A stretch of DNA of 64,000 bases, taken from NCBI GenBank assembly GCA_037954665.1, contig JBBMOL010000181.1, positions 1 through 64,000 of the forward strand. The letters run 5' to 3'. Below the pieces are notes generated by a model that did not search any database, had not been told where the DNA came from, and saw nothing but the letters and a program-made list of their open reading frames with translations. Made by a program: the position numbers and the translations under genes. Below are positions 9,053 to 20,682 of this stretch, one piece after another (positions within the stretch are counted from its first letter, which is position 1; every line of letters begins with the position of its first letter). This DNA comes from Laguncularia racemosa (lineage: Eukaryota; Streptophyta; Magnoliopsida; Myrtales; Combretaceae).

Positions 9053-12000
9053 TATCTCTCCTGTTTTTGTTGTGGATGTTATTGACCCATTAACACAAGC
9101 TACATTTGATTTGATAGACGACGATGAGTTGAAAGTTGTACTTAATAGAAGTCTTACTATTCATGCATTGAAAACTCTTAAGGAGAAGCTTGTAATATCC
9201 TCTGATTTGCAGGACAAGATTTGGGAGTTGGAATCATTAAAACCTATCAGGTATGATGTGTCCTACATTCATTTACCCCCTTCTAACACAAAACTTCTTC
9301 CTTCCATTGGGCAGGCACCAAAGCTAGAATTAAAACCCCTACCCGAACATCTAAAGTATATTTTCTTAGGAGAAAAGGGACTCTTGCTGTGATAGTCTCC
9401 AACAAGCTAAGTACTTTAGAAGAAGAAAAGTTGATTCGGGTGTTGAGAGAGTACAAAGAAGCCATTGGATGGTCCATAGCTGATATCAATGGACTAAGCC
9501 CCTCCACCTGCATGCACAAGATTTTGATGGAAGATAATTGCAAACCTTCATGGGAAGTTCAGCGTCGTTTGAATCCACCTATGATGGAAGTAGTTAAGAA
9601 AGAGATCTTGAAACTTCTTGATGCAGGTATGATCTGTCCAATTTCCGACAGCAAGTGGGTAAGTCCAATCCAAGTTGTTCCAAAGAAAATAGGCTTAACT
9701 GTGATTGAAAACTCTGATGGTGAGTTAATTCCTACTCGGGTTCAGAATGGATGGAGGGTTTGTGTTGATTACAGGAAGTTAAATGTGTCAACTCGGAAGG
9801 ACCACTTCCCTCTTCCTTTTCTTGGTCAGATGCTTGAACGTTTGGCTGGCCATTCTCACTATTGTTGTCTTAATGGTTATTCAGGTTTTCATCAAATTCC
9901 AATGGCATCGGAAGATCAAGAGAAGACTACTTTTACTTGTCCATTTCGTACTTTTGCATATCGAAGGATGCCTTTTGGGCTTTGCAATGCTCCAGCCACA
10001 TTCCAAAGATGTATGGTTAGTATATTTTCAGATTATGTGGAGAATATTATAGAGGTTTTCATGGATGACTTCACCGTCTATGGTAATTCTTTTGATTAAT
10101 GTTTGACTAACCTTACAAAAGTGCTTCAAAGATGTATAGATAAGAATTTAGTGTTGAATTATGAAAAATGTCACTTTATGGTTGAACAGAGTCTCATTCT
10201 AGGCCATATTGTATCTTCTAAGGGGCTTGAAGTCAATAAAGCTAAGGTAGAATTGATTAAATCTTTACCTTACCCTGTGAGTGTATGGGAAATTCGGTCT
10301 TTTCTTGGGAGTGCAGGATTCTATCGACGCTTCATCAAGGATTTCTCCAAGATTACTCAACCCCTATGTCGATTGCTACAAAAAGAAGTGACATTTGAGT
10401 TCGGTGAGGCCTGCAAGAACGCTTTTGACACATTGAGGGATAAGTTAACTTCTGCTCCAATCATTCGACCACCCGACTGGACCCTTCCCTTTGAAATCAT
10501 GTGTGATGCGAGCAATTATGCAGTTGGAGCAGTTCTTGGCCAAAGAGTGGGGAGAGCTTATCATGTCATTTATTATGCTTCCAGAACATTGGATAATGCT
10601 CAATGCAACTATTCCACAACAGAAAAAGAACTCTTAGCTGTTGTTTTTGCATTAGAAAAATTCAGATCATATTTACTTGGTACTAAGGTAATTGTTTACT
10701 CTGATCATGCAGCTCTCAAATACCTGCTCGCGAAGAAGGAGGCGAAACCAAGACTTATTCGATGGATACTCTTATTACAAGAGTTTGATCTGGAGATACG
10801 TGATAGGAAAGGCTCGGAAAACTTAGTTGCCGACCACCTCAGTAGAATTCCTATCAGTGAAGGGTCCACACAAATACAAGATGATTTTCCATATGAGTAT
10901 CTCTTTTCTATTCAAAAGACAATTCCGTGGTATGCTGATATTGTCAATTATTTGGTTACTAAGACATTACCAAGTGATTTGTCTAGGGCTCAAAAAGATA
11001 AAATTAAAAGTGATACTAAGTATGATGTATGGGATGATCCATATTTGTGGAAACATTGTGCTGATCAAATCATTAGACGGTGTATTTCTCAAGACGATAT
11101 TCCTTTTGTCTTGCAATTTTGTCACTCATATGCATGTGGTGGACATTTTGGCCCTAAGAGGACAGCTCAAAAGGTATTAGGATGTGGTTTGTTTTGGCCT
11201 ACATTGTTTCGTGACTCTTTTATGTTTTGTAAGGCTTGTGAGCAATGTCAAAAGATTGGCAACTTAGGACGTAGAGACCAAATGCCACTTACCCCTATTC
11301 TTGCTTGCGAAATATTTGATATATGGGGTATTGACTTTATGGGTCCTTTTCCTCCTTCTTTCAGTAATGTTTACATCCTTCTTGCTGTGGATTATGTTTC
11401 AAAATGGGTGGAAGCTAAAGCAACCCGAACTAATGATGCTAAAGTTGTTGTGGATTTTGTTAAATCTCATATTTTTGCTAGGTTCGGGACACCAAAGGCT
11501 CTTATCAGTGATCGTGGCACACACTTTTGTAATAGAATAGTGGAAACTCTACTAAAAAAATACAAGGTCACTCATCGCACTTCCACCGCATACCACCCCC
11601 AAACCAATGGATTGGCAGAATTCTCAAATCGAGAAATCAAGTCTATTCTGGAAAAAACCGTCAATCTAAGCAGGAAGGATTGGAGCACAAGATTTGAGGA
11701 TGCATTATGGGCCTACCGGATAGCTTACAAGACCCCTATAGGTATGTCTCCTTACCATTTAATATTTGGCAAACCATGTCATCTCCTTGTGGAGTTGGAA
11801 CATAGGGCGTATTGGGCTGTAAAACAATGTAACATGCAAATGGATGAGGCGGGTGAACACAGAAAACTTCAACTACAAGAACTCGAAGAAATTCGAAGAG
11901 AAGCGTACGAGAGTACTAAAATCTACAAGGAAAAAACAAAAGATTTTCATGATCAAATGATTTCCCGAAAGAATTTTTCTGTAAGTCAAAAAGTATTACT

Positions 12001-12223
12001 TTACCATTCTCGATTGAAGTTGTTTCCTAGCAAACTAAAATCACGGTGGATTGGTCCTTTTGTTATCACTGACATATTTTCACATGGTGCAGTTGAGATC
12101 TCCAGCCTTGAAACTGGTAAGACCTTTAAAGTCAATGGTCATCGCTTGAAACTTTTCTATGAAGGATTTCAAGTATGTAATATTGAAGAAACCAGTTTAA
12201 CTCACCCCAAGTATTGTGATTGA
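9053..12223 (+). pseudogene. Element M pol: linker, reverse transcriptase, RNaseH, integrase (two lesions)
   Basis: Copies the RNA into DNA and inserts it. The linker (9053-9390) ends 'LELKPLPEHLKYIFLG'. A one-base frameshift near 9378 precedes RT (9389-), with 'PISDSKWVSPIQVVPKK', 'FTCPFRTFAYRRMPFGL' and the catalytic FMDDF at about 10060. A TAA at 10097-10099 interrupts RT. RNaseH (about 10430-10850) shows 'IMCDASNYAVGAVLG', 'TTEKELLAVVFALEKFRSYL' and 'VADHLSRIP'. Integrase shows the His-Cys zinc region (HSYACGGHFG...CKACEQC), the catalytic core 'IDFMGP', 'ISDRGTHF' and 'LAEFSNREIK', and a C-terminal region to 'THPKYCD'. The 706-residue 3' frame (10103-12223) is unbroken. Type: Athila-like. 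Confidence 0.88.
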
Positions 12224-12264
12224 TTACAGGAACGTCTAACCAAAGACGTTAAAGAAAGGCGTTT

Positions 12265-12282
12265 CATGGGAGGCAACCCATG
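12265..12282 (+). other. Post-pol hairpin of M
   Basis: CATGGGAGGCAACCCATG, 42 bases after the pol stop. Identical to the B2 and B copies. Confidence 0.65.
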
Positions 12283-12515
12283 TCAAAAAAATAAATAAAT
12301 TTTCAATTTTTAGTTTTGTTTTAGTTTAGTTTTATTTTGATTTTCGTGTAGTTTTGAACTCTTTAGATCAGCTGCAGCAAGGATACACATAATCAGATGA
12401 CACTTTCCAGAGCTTAAGGGGAGAACTCCAATACCAGGGAAGTACTAGTATTTCCTTTCTCTTATCCTCTAATGTTCCTTGAGTTGTTAATTCCTCTTTC
12501 ATTATGCTGAATTTA

Positions 12516-12560
12516 GAATAGTGAGGACACTGTTCAAGCTAAGTGTGGGGGAGAGGATAA
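12516..12560 (+). other. Internal hairpin-purine module of M
   Basis: GAATAGTG-AGGA-CACTGTTC. Relative to B2 one C is T, which leaves a G.U pair, so the stem survives. AAGTGTGGGGGAGAGG follows. Confidence 0.6.
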
Positions 12561-13563
12561 TAAAATATACAGAATAGAGAACTAACTTATACTCTGAATG
12601 TTTATCCTTAAGCAATTTTAAGCTAAACTTTTTCAAAATTATCATGACGTCTGGAGATTGTACTAAATGTTGTAATAAGCATCTACAAAATGTGAAATTG
12701 ACTTGTTCAAATGTTTTACTCACCCACTGCTGTGATTAGAATACATGGTTAAAATTAAGTAGTGAAATCTTTAAGAAACAAATTTACCTTGTATTTAGCT
12801 TTAGAATTGGAAGTCTAAGAGTGAGTCGAGTCCCTAAGTGAAAAATAAACAAGTATACTTCTAGGTTATATTAGCTACTGTATACTCTTTGAAGTTGTTT
12901 GTAAAGCAATCATAACACTTAGTGAAAAAAAAAAAAAAGAATCAAGCATAGCCATTACTCCAATGATTCAACTAATTGAGTTAAGAGTATTCAAACTTGA
13001 ATGTTAGAGTGTGGAAGAGTCCGTAGGGGTATCTCAAAACCTAGTCACTTGAGTGACGAGCTCGGGATGTGCCGACTTAATGAACTCACTATAACGATAA
13101 GGGTGAAAAAGGCAAAAGTTCATGAAAAGAAGCGGGCAAAAACCCGTCAAAATAGATGCTTGAACAAATCAAAAGAACATGAATGTAAACATTCATTGAA
13201 TAAAACAAGATGTATAAAAGGGAGAATATATAGCAAAGAGCTTATACCATATGCTTTTACTTTATACTGCAAGGATTATATGCTTGAAAATATCTAATGA
13301 AGTTTAATTGGGTGTTTTTCCTTAGTGGATTAAGTATTTACTTTTGGAATAAAAATTCTTTTGCTAAACATGAGGATTAAAGTTTGTTTTGTTTAGATTA
13401 GCTATTAAATTTTGTCTATGGTAATTTGATCATAGGAAACCAGTTTGGTTGAAGTAGTAGACATTAAAATTACAAGTCATGAATTATAAATGAATAGATG
13501 CTTGGAATGATGAAAAGAAAGTTTGTATAATCTATGACAGATTTCTCGATTGATTTGATTCAA

Positions 13564-13602
13564 TTGCTTGAGGACAAGCAAGAGTTTAAGTGTGGGGGAA
13601 TT
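13564..13602 (+). other. Terminal hairpin plus PPT of M
   Basis: TTGCTTG-AGGA-CAAGCAA (13564-13581), then AAGTGTGGGGGAATT up to the LTR start at 13603. Confidence 0.75.
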
Positions 13603-16600
13603 TGATAGAGCCATTTTATACTTAATCTTTATAGTATAAATTGTTCTAATTCATTATTGATTTTATAGAAATCATAAGGAGATAGTACTTAATTCTATTA
13701 TGGTGATAAATCAGGTTAAATGGAGTCAAGGGTGCTAATTCCAGTAAATTGGAGAAGTCATCTACAACTTGGTTCAAAGACAAGGATTTACATCGTCGGA
13801 GGGAAGTACATGGGCGTGTAATTGAAGTACATGGCCGTGTACTTGGTTTTGAATCAACAAGAAGATACACGGTTGAAGTACACGACCGTGTATCTGCCTA
13901 GGGGGAAGCATAGTTTGAGGCATGGCCATGGTGCAAACCGTGTTACACACTGGACAAGAAGGCGGAAATGTGGACTTTCAACAGAGAGAGACACGGCTTA
14001 GGGCACGGCCGTGGTGGCAGCCGTGGGAGAAACCGTGCTTGGAGCCGTGGTGGAAGCTAGACGTGCCAAGGAGAAGAAATTGTGGAACTTTGATAGAGGA
14101 TGGCACGGCCTAGGATCTAGCCGTGGTGTAGACCGTGGTACACACTGGATAGGGATGAAGACTTGTAGATCATGCACAGAGGAAGGCACGGTCGAAAATC
14201 TAGCCGTGGGTGGAGCCGTGGTACACACTGGACACGGAAGATGATACGTGAATTATGCATAGAGAAAGGTACGGCTTGACCCACGGCCGTGTGCTAGGGC
14301 GTGCCAGGCAGACGAAGATTCACTTCTCGAAATCTACTTGGAAAAGGAAAGATATTTTCGTATCTTGCTAGCAAAAGATCACATGCCATCCCTCTAACAA
14401 TATAAATAGAACTTACCCTAGAGGGTGAGGGCAACTTTTAATCTTTAATCTGGAATCTTTGGATCTTGAAGAACCTTGGACCATCTTGGAGGCAGAGCAG
14501 GCAATCGGGTTCATCCTGTTTCTACTTTTTATTTTCGTTTTCTTGATGAACATGAGTAGCTAAGCTACTTTTCTAACCAAAGGGTCATAGATGTTGATGG
14601 GTGTCGAATCCAACAAAAATAAAACCTACTCTTAGACAATTATATGATTTGCATATAGTGGTGAGTAGGGTCGAATCCACAGAGATTGGTTAAATTTATT
14701 TCTATCCAAGGAGAATAAAAAGGAAAAGGAAAATGGGGGGTTTGGTTTGTGAATCGAATAAAGTTAAAACAAGATAAGAAAATTGAATATTGATAAAAGC
14801 CTAGCCAAAGGAATCAAGATAGTTTAATTGAAGGAATTGATCATCGATGCAAATGTTCTCTTTTCTTATTCCTAGATAAACTAGTTATGGTTATTAACAA
14901 GCTCTAACAACCTATCTCTCCGTACTTCCTCGATAACCAAGAGAAGCTCTTTGATTATTTCTCTTATCGATTAGACAATCCTAGACAAGCGCTTAGGATT
15001 TAATCTACCAATAGCATTAAAATCTAGAGAGACCACCAATTCATGCCAGTAGATTATAAGATAACCTATTTAAACATGATCACACACCTCCATAACATGA
15101 ATTCGATCATCTCTTTTATAACCAAACATGTTATTGCGTCACTAAGACTAGAACAATCAAACAATTACGGATTTGACGTGCCAGTTGACAATATATTAAC
15201 TTGCTAATTGAGTAGAAGAGCTCTATTCATACCAATCAACAAAGATAATAATGACAAAACGATCAGAAGATATATGAATACCCGAAAGCAAAGAATAGAA
15301 TAAATACAAGTCAATTAGACCTCACAATTCGTGGAGAATTAAACATCTATGACCCTTTAGTTAGAAAAGTAGCTTAGCTACTCATGTTCATCAATAAAAC
15401 GAAAAATAAAAATAAAAACATAACAAGCCTCTGTTTCCGGCTGCCTGCTCTGCCTCTTCCTTTCCTTCTTGTCTCCAAAGTGATTCCAGATTCAAAGATT
15501 AAAAGTTGTCATAACCCTCTAGGGTTGGTTCTATTTATATTGTTAGGGAGATGGCATGTGATCTTTTGCTAGCAAGATACGAAAATATCTTTCCTTTTCT
15601 AAGTAGATTTCGAGAAGTAAATGTTCGTCCGCCTGGCACGCCCTAACACACGGCCGTAGGTCAAGCCGTGCCATCCTCTGTGCATATTTCATGTATCATC
15701 TTTCGTGTCCAGTGTGTACCACGGCTCCACCCATGGCTAGATTTCCAACCGTGCCTTCCTTTGTGCATGATCAACAAGTCTTCTCCTTGGCACGTCTAGC
15801 TTCCACCACGGCTTCAAGCACGGTTTCTCCCACGGCTTCCACCACGGCCGTGCCTGAAGCCTTGTCTCTCTCTGTTGAAAGTCCTCATTTTCGCCTTCTT
15901 GTCCAGTGTGTAACACGGTTTGCGCCATGGCCGTGACTCAAACCGTGCTTCCGATACACGGCCATGTACTTCAACCGTGTATCTTGTTGATTCAAAACCA
16001 AGTACACGGCCGTGTACTTCAATTACACGCCCATGTACTTCCTCCGGCGGTGTAAATCCTTGTCTTTGAACCAAGTTGTAGATGACTTCTCTAATTTACT
16101 TGAATTAGCATCCTTGACTCCATTTAACCTGATTTATCACCATAATAGAATTAAGTACCATTTCCTTATGATTTCTATAAAATCAATAATAATTTAACGC
16201 AATTTATACTATAAAGATTGAGTATAAAATGGCTCTATCAGATGTTTAATTCTCCACGAATTGTGAGGTCTAATTGACTTGTATTTAATCTATTCGTTGT
16301 TTTCGGATATTCATATATCTTCTGATCGTTTTTTCATTATTATCTTTATTGATTGGTATGAATAGAGCTTTTCTACTCGATTAGCAAGTTAATATATTGT
16401 CAACTAGCACATCAAATCCGTAATTGTTTGATTGTTCTAGTCTCAGTGACACAATAACATGTTTGGTTATAAAATAGATGATCGAATTCATATTATAGAG
16501 GTGAATGATCATGTTTAAATAGGTTATCTTATAATCTACTGGCATGAATTGGTGGTCTCTCTAGTTTTTAATGCTATTGGTAGATTAAATCCTAAGCGCT

Positions 16601-16996
16601 TGTCTGGGGTTGTCTAATCGATAAGAGAAATAATCAAAGAGCTTCTCTTGGTTATCGAGGAAGTACGGAGAGATAGGTTGTTAGAGCTTGTTAATAACCA
16701 TAACCAGTTTATCTAGGAATAAGAATAGAAAACATTTGCATCGATGATCAATTCCTTGAATTAAACTATCTTGATTCCTTTGGCTAGGCTTTTATCAATA
16801 TACGATTCTATTATCTTGCTTCAACTTTATTTTGATTCATATACAAAACCCCCCCTCGTTTTCTTTTCATCTTTATGCCCTTTGAATAGAAATATCTTTA
16901 ACCAATCCCTGTGGATTCGACCCTACTCACCACTATATGCAAATCATATAATTGTCTAGGAGTAGGTTTTATTTTTGTTGGATTCGACACCCATCA
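13603..16996 (+). repeat. Element M 3' LTR (1.74-kb subtype), split by an inverted solo LTR
   Basis: Segments 13603-14594 and 16246-16996 give 1743 bp after removing the insert and one TSD copy, close to the 1742/1740-bp LTRs of B. It ends CACCCATCA at 16996. It carries the extra CACGG/CCGTG block (13805-13890) that LTRs 2064 and 7427 lack. TATAAATAG at 14401. Confidence 0.85.
14595..16240 (-). repeat. Solo LTR of the B/M family, inverted, inside the M 3' LTR
   Basis: 1646 bp. It reads TGATGGGTGTCG...GGCTCTATCA on the plus strand, the reverse complement of the family LTR. It is flanked by a perfect TSD GATGT (14590-14594 and 16241-16245). No internal region, PBS or PPT remains, so it is an LTR-LTR recombination product of a minus-strand insertion into a sister LTR. 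Together with 13603-14594 it forms a large imperfect inverted repeat. Confidence 0.9.
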
Positions 16997-18095
16997 ATCA
17001 CTTCCACGAAATCAAATACAACCAATTCCCTTCTCTCAACAAGAGCTCTGATACCAAAAAGATGATGTGCCTAATTCTAAGCTTAAGCACAATCAAAAGA
17101 ATCAAGGAAAACTCCTCAATTCACACACACAAAAACCGGTTCACTTGACTATGTAAATGCGGAAATCCTAAGGCAATGGAATGGAATCCAAAGAGCTCCA
17201 ATTGCTATTATCAATCCAAACAAGTAATCTTCATCAAATAATAACAATTATAATTGAAAGCCACGTGAATCAAATCAAGAAAACAAATGGGTCAAACCGC
17301 AAATTCCAATCCCTTCCTTCAACTATCCAATTCACATCACAATGAAGAGAATGATATCATATATCAACACAATCAATCCTATAACAAGCTATTGATCACG
17401 AATTGCAAATTAAAACAAGTCCAAGAACATCCAAATCAACCTAGATATGACGCACTAGTGATGAAATGGAAAACAACAATAAGGAACCGATATTACTCAA
17501 GATTTCTCCTTGTTTCACTCGCCACAATTTCAACTCTTGGGATTGAAATTGATAAGAGTTTGGAACCAAGGTATGAACCCTAATTCTCACGTGAAAGGAA
17601 GTGTATAATCTGCAAAATGATTAGCCCTCAAATCCTCTCTTAAGTAAGTATTTATACTTGCTACTTCTAAGGTTAAAAAGTGCTCAAAATTACAAGTTTG
17701 CCACTTTTAAGGTGGCTAACCCTAAATGCAAGTTACAAAGAAATAAAAGTGTCCCAAAACCAAAATACAATCAAAATAGTTCGCAAAAGAAGAAGTATAT
17801 AAAAGAAATGGTCTTCAAGATGCCGGTCTTCTATAGGATCCATCGGCCCAACTCATCACCGGTTCAGGTTGGTCCATGGATAACCCACAAGCTGAGTTTG
17901 AGGGAGTTTGCCCATTGCCTTATAGAATATGATAAGTGTGCCTGTTGGAAAACACAATACAAGAATAATAGAAAAGAGGTTAATATATAAATAATTCCAG
18001 GGTCGATCTACTCAAAATGGGCCCTCATCGCCAAAATTCGAATTCCTTTAGTTCTTTCCCTAATGATAGGTCTTATCAGATTTTTATTCCTATCA
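16997..18095 (-). mobile_element. Element F: CRM-like LTR with PBS and a 48-bp internal stub
   Basis: Minus strand: LTR 17063-18095 (1033 bp, plus-strand edges TGATGTGCC...CCTATCA), PBS at 17045-17056 (plus strand GCTCTGATACCA), then 16997-17044 matching the leader start of D and E. The rest of F, including its other LTR, is gone. Element A pol resumes right after 18095 (KEIPKGLPP). F shares the LTR core of E but has no embedded PBS extension visible. Confidence 0.75.
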
Positions 18096-18790
18096 TCTTC
18101 CTTAAGGAGATTCCAAAGGGTTTACCACCTATTCGTGGTATTGAGCACCAAATCGACCTTGTACCCGGAGCATCTATTCCAAACAAACCAACTTATAGGA
18201 GCAATCCAGAGGAGACAAAGGAACTCTAAAGGCAGGTCAATGAATTAATGGAGAAGCGGTACGTGAGAGAAAGCATGAGCCCATGTGCAGTGCTTGTGAT
18301 TTTGGTGCCTAAGAAAGATGGGTCATGGAGAATGTGTGTTGATTGCCGTGCCATCAACAACATCACGGTAAAGTATCATCATCCCATTCCTCACTTAAAT
18401 GACATGTTAGATGAGTTACATGGGTCTAGTGTTTTTTCCAAAATTGACTTGAAAAGCGGATATCACCAAATTAGAATGAAAGAAGGTGATGAATGGAAAA
18501 CTGCATTTAAAACAAAATATGGATTATATGAGTGGTTAGTAATGCCTTTCGGTTTAACTAATGCACCTAGTACTTTTATGAGACTTATGAACCATGTTTT
18601 GAGGACTTTTATTGGCAAATTTGTGGTTGTCTATTTTGATGATATCCTCATTTACAGCAAGATTTTAGAAGACCATATATCTCACTTGAGGAATGTTTTG
18701 GAAGTGCTTCGAAAGGAGCAATTATATGCTAACCTCAAAAAGTGCACTTTTTGCACAAACAAACTTATGTTTCTTGGTTTTATTGTTAGT
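18096..18790 (+). pseudogene. Element A reverse transcriptase, first part
   Basis: RT fingers and palm: 'KEIPKGLPPIRGIEHQIDL', 'VPKKDGSWRMCVDCRAIN', 'FSKIDLKSGYHQIRM', 'LYEWLVMPFGLTNAPSTFM', and the catalytic YFDDILIYS around 18637-18660. A TAA at 18227-18229 replaces a Gln codon. The frame is cut after 'FLGFIVS' by the H-family solo LTR and continues at 20154. Confidence 0.88.
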
Positions 18791-20153
18791 TGATAAGTAT
18801 AAATTAACACTTGTATTTTAGATGAATTCTAATTGTTTGTGTAATAATTTGATATTATCTTGAAGAATTTTGATACTTAAAACAGAAATATTTTCAGTTC
18901 CAGGGATGAGGACCACTATTTTGAGAAGAGATATCAACTTGGATTGAAATCGGAGAAGAATACACAAAGAGAATTGCTTTTTAGAAGAAATAGGGGAAGT
19001 ACACGGGCGTGTATTGCCAGAGCACGGCCGTGTGTCTGGCTTAAAAAAAACTAACAGAAGGTTACACGGTTTAAGTACACGGCCGTGTATAACCATGGGC
19101 TGAGACCGTGTATATAAAAAGTGTCGGCCGTTTCAGAAGATTTTAGGGTTTCATGCATATATATACTCTCATTTTTCAAGAAAAGAGGGGGTGTACGAAA
19201 AGGAGTGTTCTAAAGAAGAGGCTGAGGAGGTCGAGAGGCTGAGGAGGCCGAGAGGCCGAAGGGACGCAAAAGAGAGGCTGAAGGGATGAAAAAGAAGAAG
19301 ACGACACCGGAGCGCTCATGTACAGGGGTTCTCTCTTTCTTTTTAATTCTGTTTCATTGAGTTGTATCTTGAAAATCATTAGTGACTAATTATTTCATAC
19401 CCGAACCTTACGAATTCTAATTGTCATGCAATATGGGATTGATTGCATAGTTAATGAATGGTGGAATTCTCTGAATTTATTCATGTCGTTCATGTAGTGT
19501 TGCTAATTTGATGTATGGCCAGCATTGAGTTTGCATTGATTTCTTAGAAGTTGATTGGAAAATCTCTTGTTTGAATAGATCATGCATGAATAAAGGAATT
19601 CGTATGTAATCTAGGGATAGAGAACATGAATTTTCCGTATTAGATTAATTTAGATAATTTGATCTAATTGTGGGTTCAAGAGTCTTAATGCAATTCTAAT
19701 CGATTTTTTATAGAAGAGGAATCTTTATCAAAGCGATTAGGGTTAGGAGCTAATGAATCTGGGAAAAACATTAGCTTAGTGTTAGATACTCCGCGGTTTA
19801 GAGATAACTATTGCTCGTTAACTAATTTATTGAAAGGGTGAAGTTACATGACAATTAGAGGAGTAGTAAGGGTAGGGTATGATCTTAGTTATCGAATTTA
19901 GTAATAAAGTTATTGTGTTATTTTTAATTGCTATAGGTTTTCTTAAGTGTTCTTAATTTAATCTGAACCTCTAGAATTTGTGCGGTTAGATAGTCGGTTT
20001 AGAGTTATTATTGGTACTTGCTGATCCCTGAAGATACGATACCCGAACAAAATTCTATACTATTACAATCGATAGGTGCACTTACCTATTTGATCGTAAT
20101 AAAGAGTCATAGAAAAAGGGATTTTTAAATTTGTTTGATTACGATCATCAACA
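18791..20153 (+). repeat. Solo LTR of the H family inside element A RT
   Basis: 1363 bp, TGATAAGTAT...ATCATCAACA, TSD TTAGT on both sides (18786-18790; 20154-20158). It is homologous to the H1/H2 LTRs (36212; 36601-37255 plus 46052-46862) but diverged. It contains CACGGCCGTG motifs (19000-19095) and a TATATATA stretch at 19157. The short ORFs inside it are not genes. Removal at the TSD leaves the RT codons in phase. Confidence 0.9.
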
Positions 20154-20682
20154 TTAGTGCACAGGGAATACAGGTTGATGAAGAAAAGATTTGTGTGATC
20201 GAGGAATGGCCTAGTCCAACTAATGTAAGTAATGTGCGGAGTTTCCATGGACTGGCGAGCTTTTATAGGAGGTTTGTGAAGGATTTCAGCACCATTGCAG
20301 CACCACTTAATGAGGTAATCAAGTAGAACGTGGGGTTCAGATGGGGAGAGCAACGAGAGAAGGCCTTTCAGATGCTTAAAAATAAGCTGACTCAAGCGCC
20401 ATTACTTACTTTACCTAATTTCTTTAAAACTTTTGAAATTGAGTGTGATGCTTCAGGAATAGGTATTGGAGCAGTGCTTATGCAGGAGAGAAGACCAATT
20501 GCATTCTTTAGCGAGAAGCTAAGTGGGGCAACCTTGAACTACCCTACTTATGACAAGGAGTTATATGCATTGGTTCGAGTGCTAGAGACTTGGCAACATT
20601 ATCTTTGGCCAAAAGAGTTTGTGATCCACATTGATCATGAATCCTTGAAGTACTTGAAGGGACAACATAAGCTAAACAAAAG
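20154..20682 (+). pseudogene. Element A RT thumb and RNaseH, middle part
   Basis: Continues 'QGIQVDEEKICVIEEWP' and 'VRSFHGLASFYRRFVKDFS', then RNaseH with 'IECDASGIGIGAVLMQ', 'YDKELYALVRVLETWQHYL' and 'IDHESLKYLKG'. A TAG at 20324-20326 interrupts. Element E cuts the frame at the Lys-Arg junction, and the frame resumes at 25186-25190. Confidence 0.88.

Larger units (their letters stand above)
12224..13602 (+). other. Element M 3' untranslated region
   Basis: Collinear with the B2 and B 3' UTRs. No ORF supported. It holds the post-pol hairpin, the internal module, the conserved block (13015-13110) and the terminal module. There is no env-position ORF between pol and LTR, unlike the H family. 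Confidence 0.75.
9053..16996 (+). mobile_element. Element M: Athila-type pol, 3' UTR and 3' LTR (5' part lost)
   Basis: Fuller relative of B and B2: protease tail, RT, RNaseH, integrase, then a 3' UTR and 1.74-kb LTR of the B/M family. Its own 5' LTR, gag and most of protease are missing, replaced by B2. After its 3' LTR (ends 16996) the sequence becomes the leader of minus-strand element F (atcac...), so M was probably inserted in F. Confidence 0.75.

Noticed and set aside
17041..17070. GCTCTGATACCAAAAAGATGATGTGCC as part of a tRNA gene
   Set aside because: Only a 12-base PBS complement is present. There is no cloverleaf and no A or B box in the right places.
17287..17583. 98-residue plus-strand frame as a host gene fragment
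   Set aside because: It lies wholly within the minus-strand F LTR and matches LTR sequence of E and D, so it is a chance frame.
19176..19379. Small minus-strand frame with Ser/Pro runs, and the Arg/Glu-rich plus-strand reading around 19190-19320
   Set aside because: Purine-rich LTR repeats (gaggccgagaggc). No homologous protein recognised, and it lies inside a solo LTR with a clean TSD.
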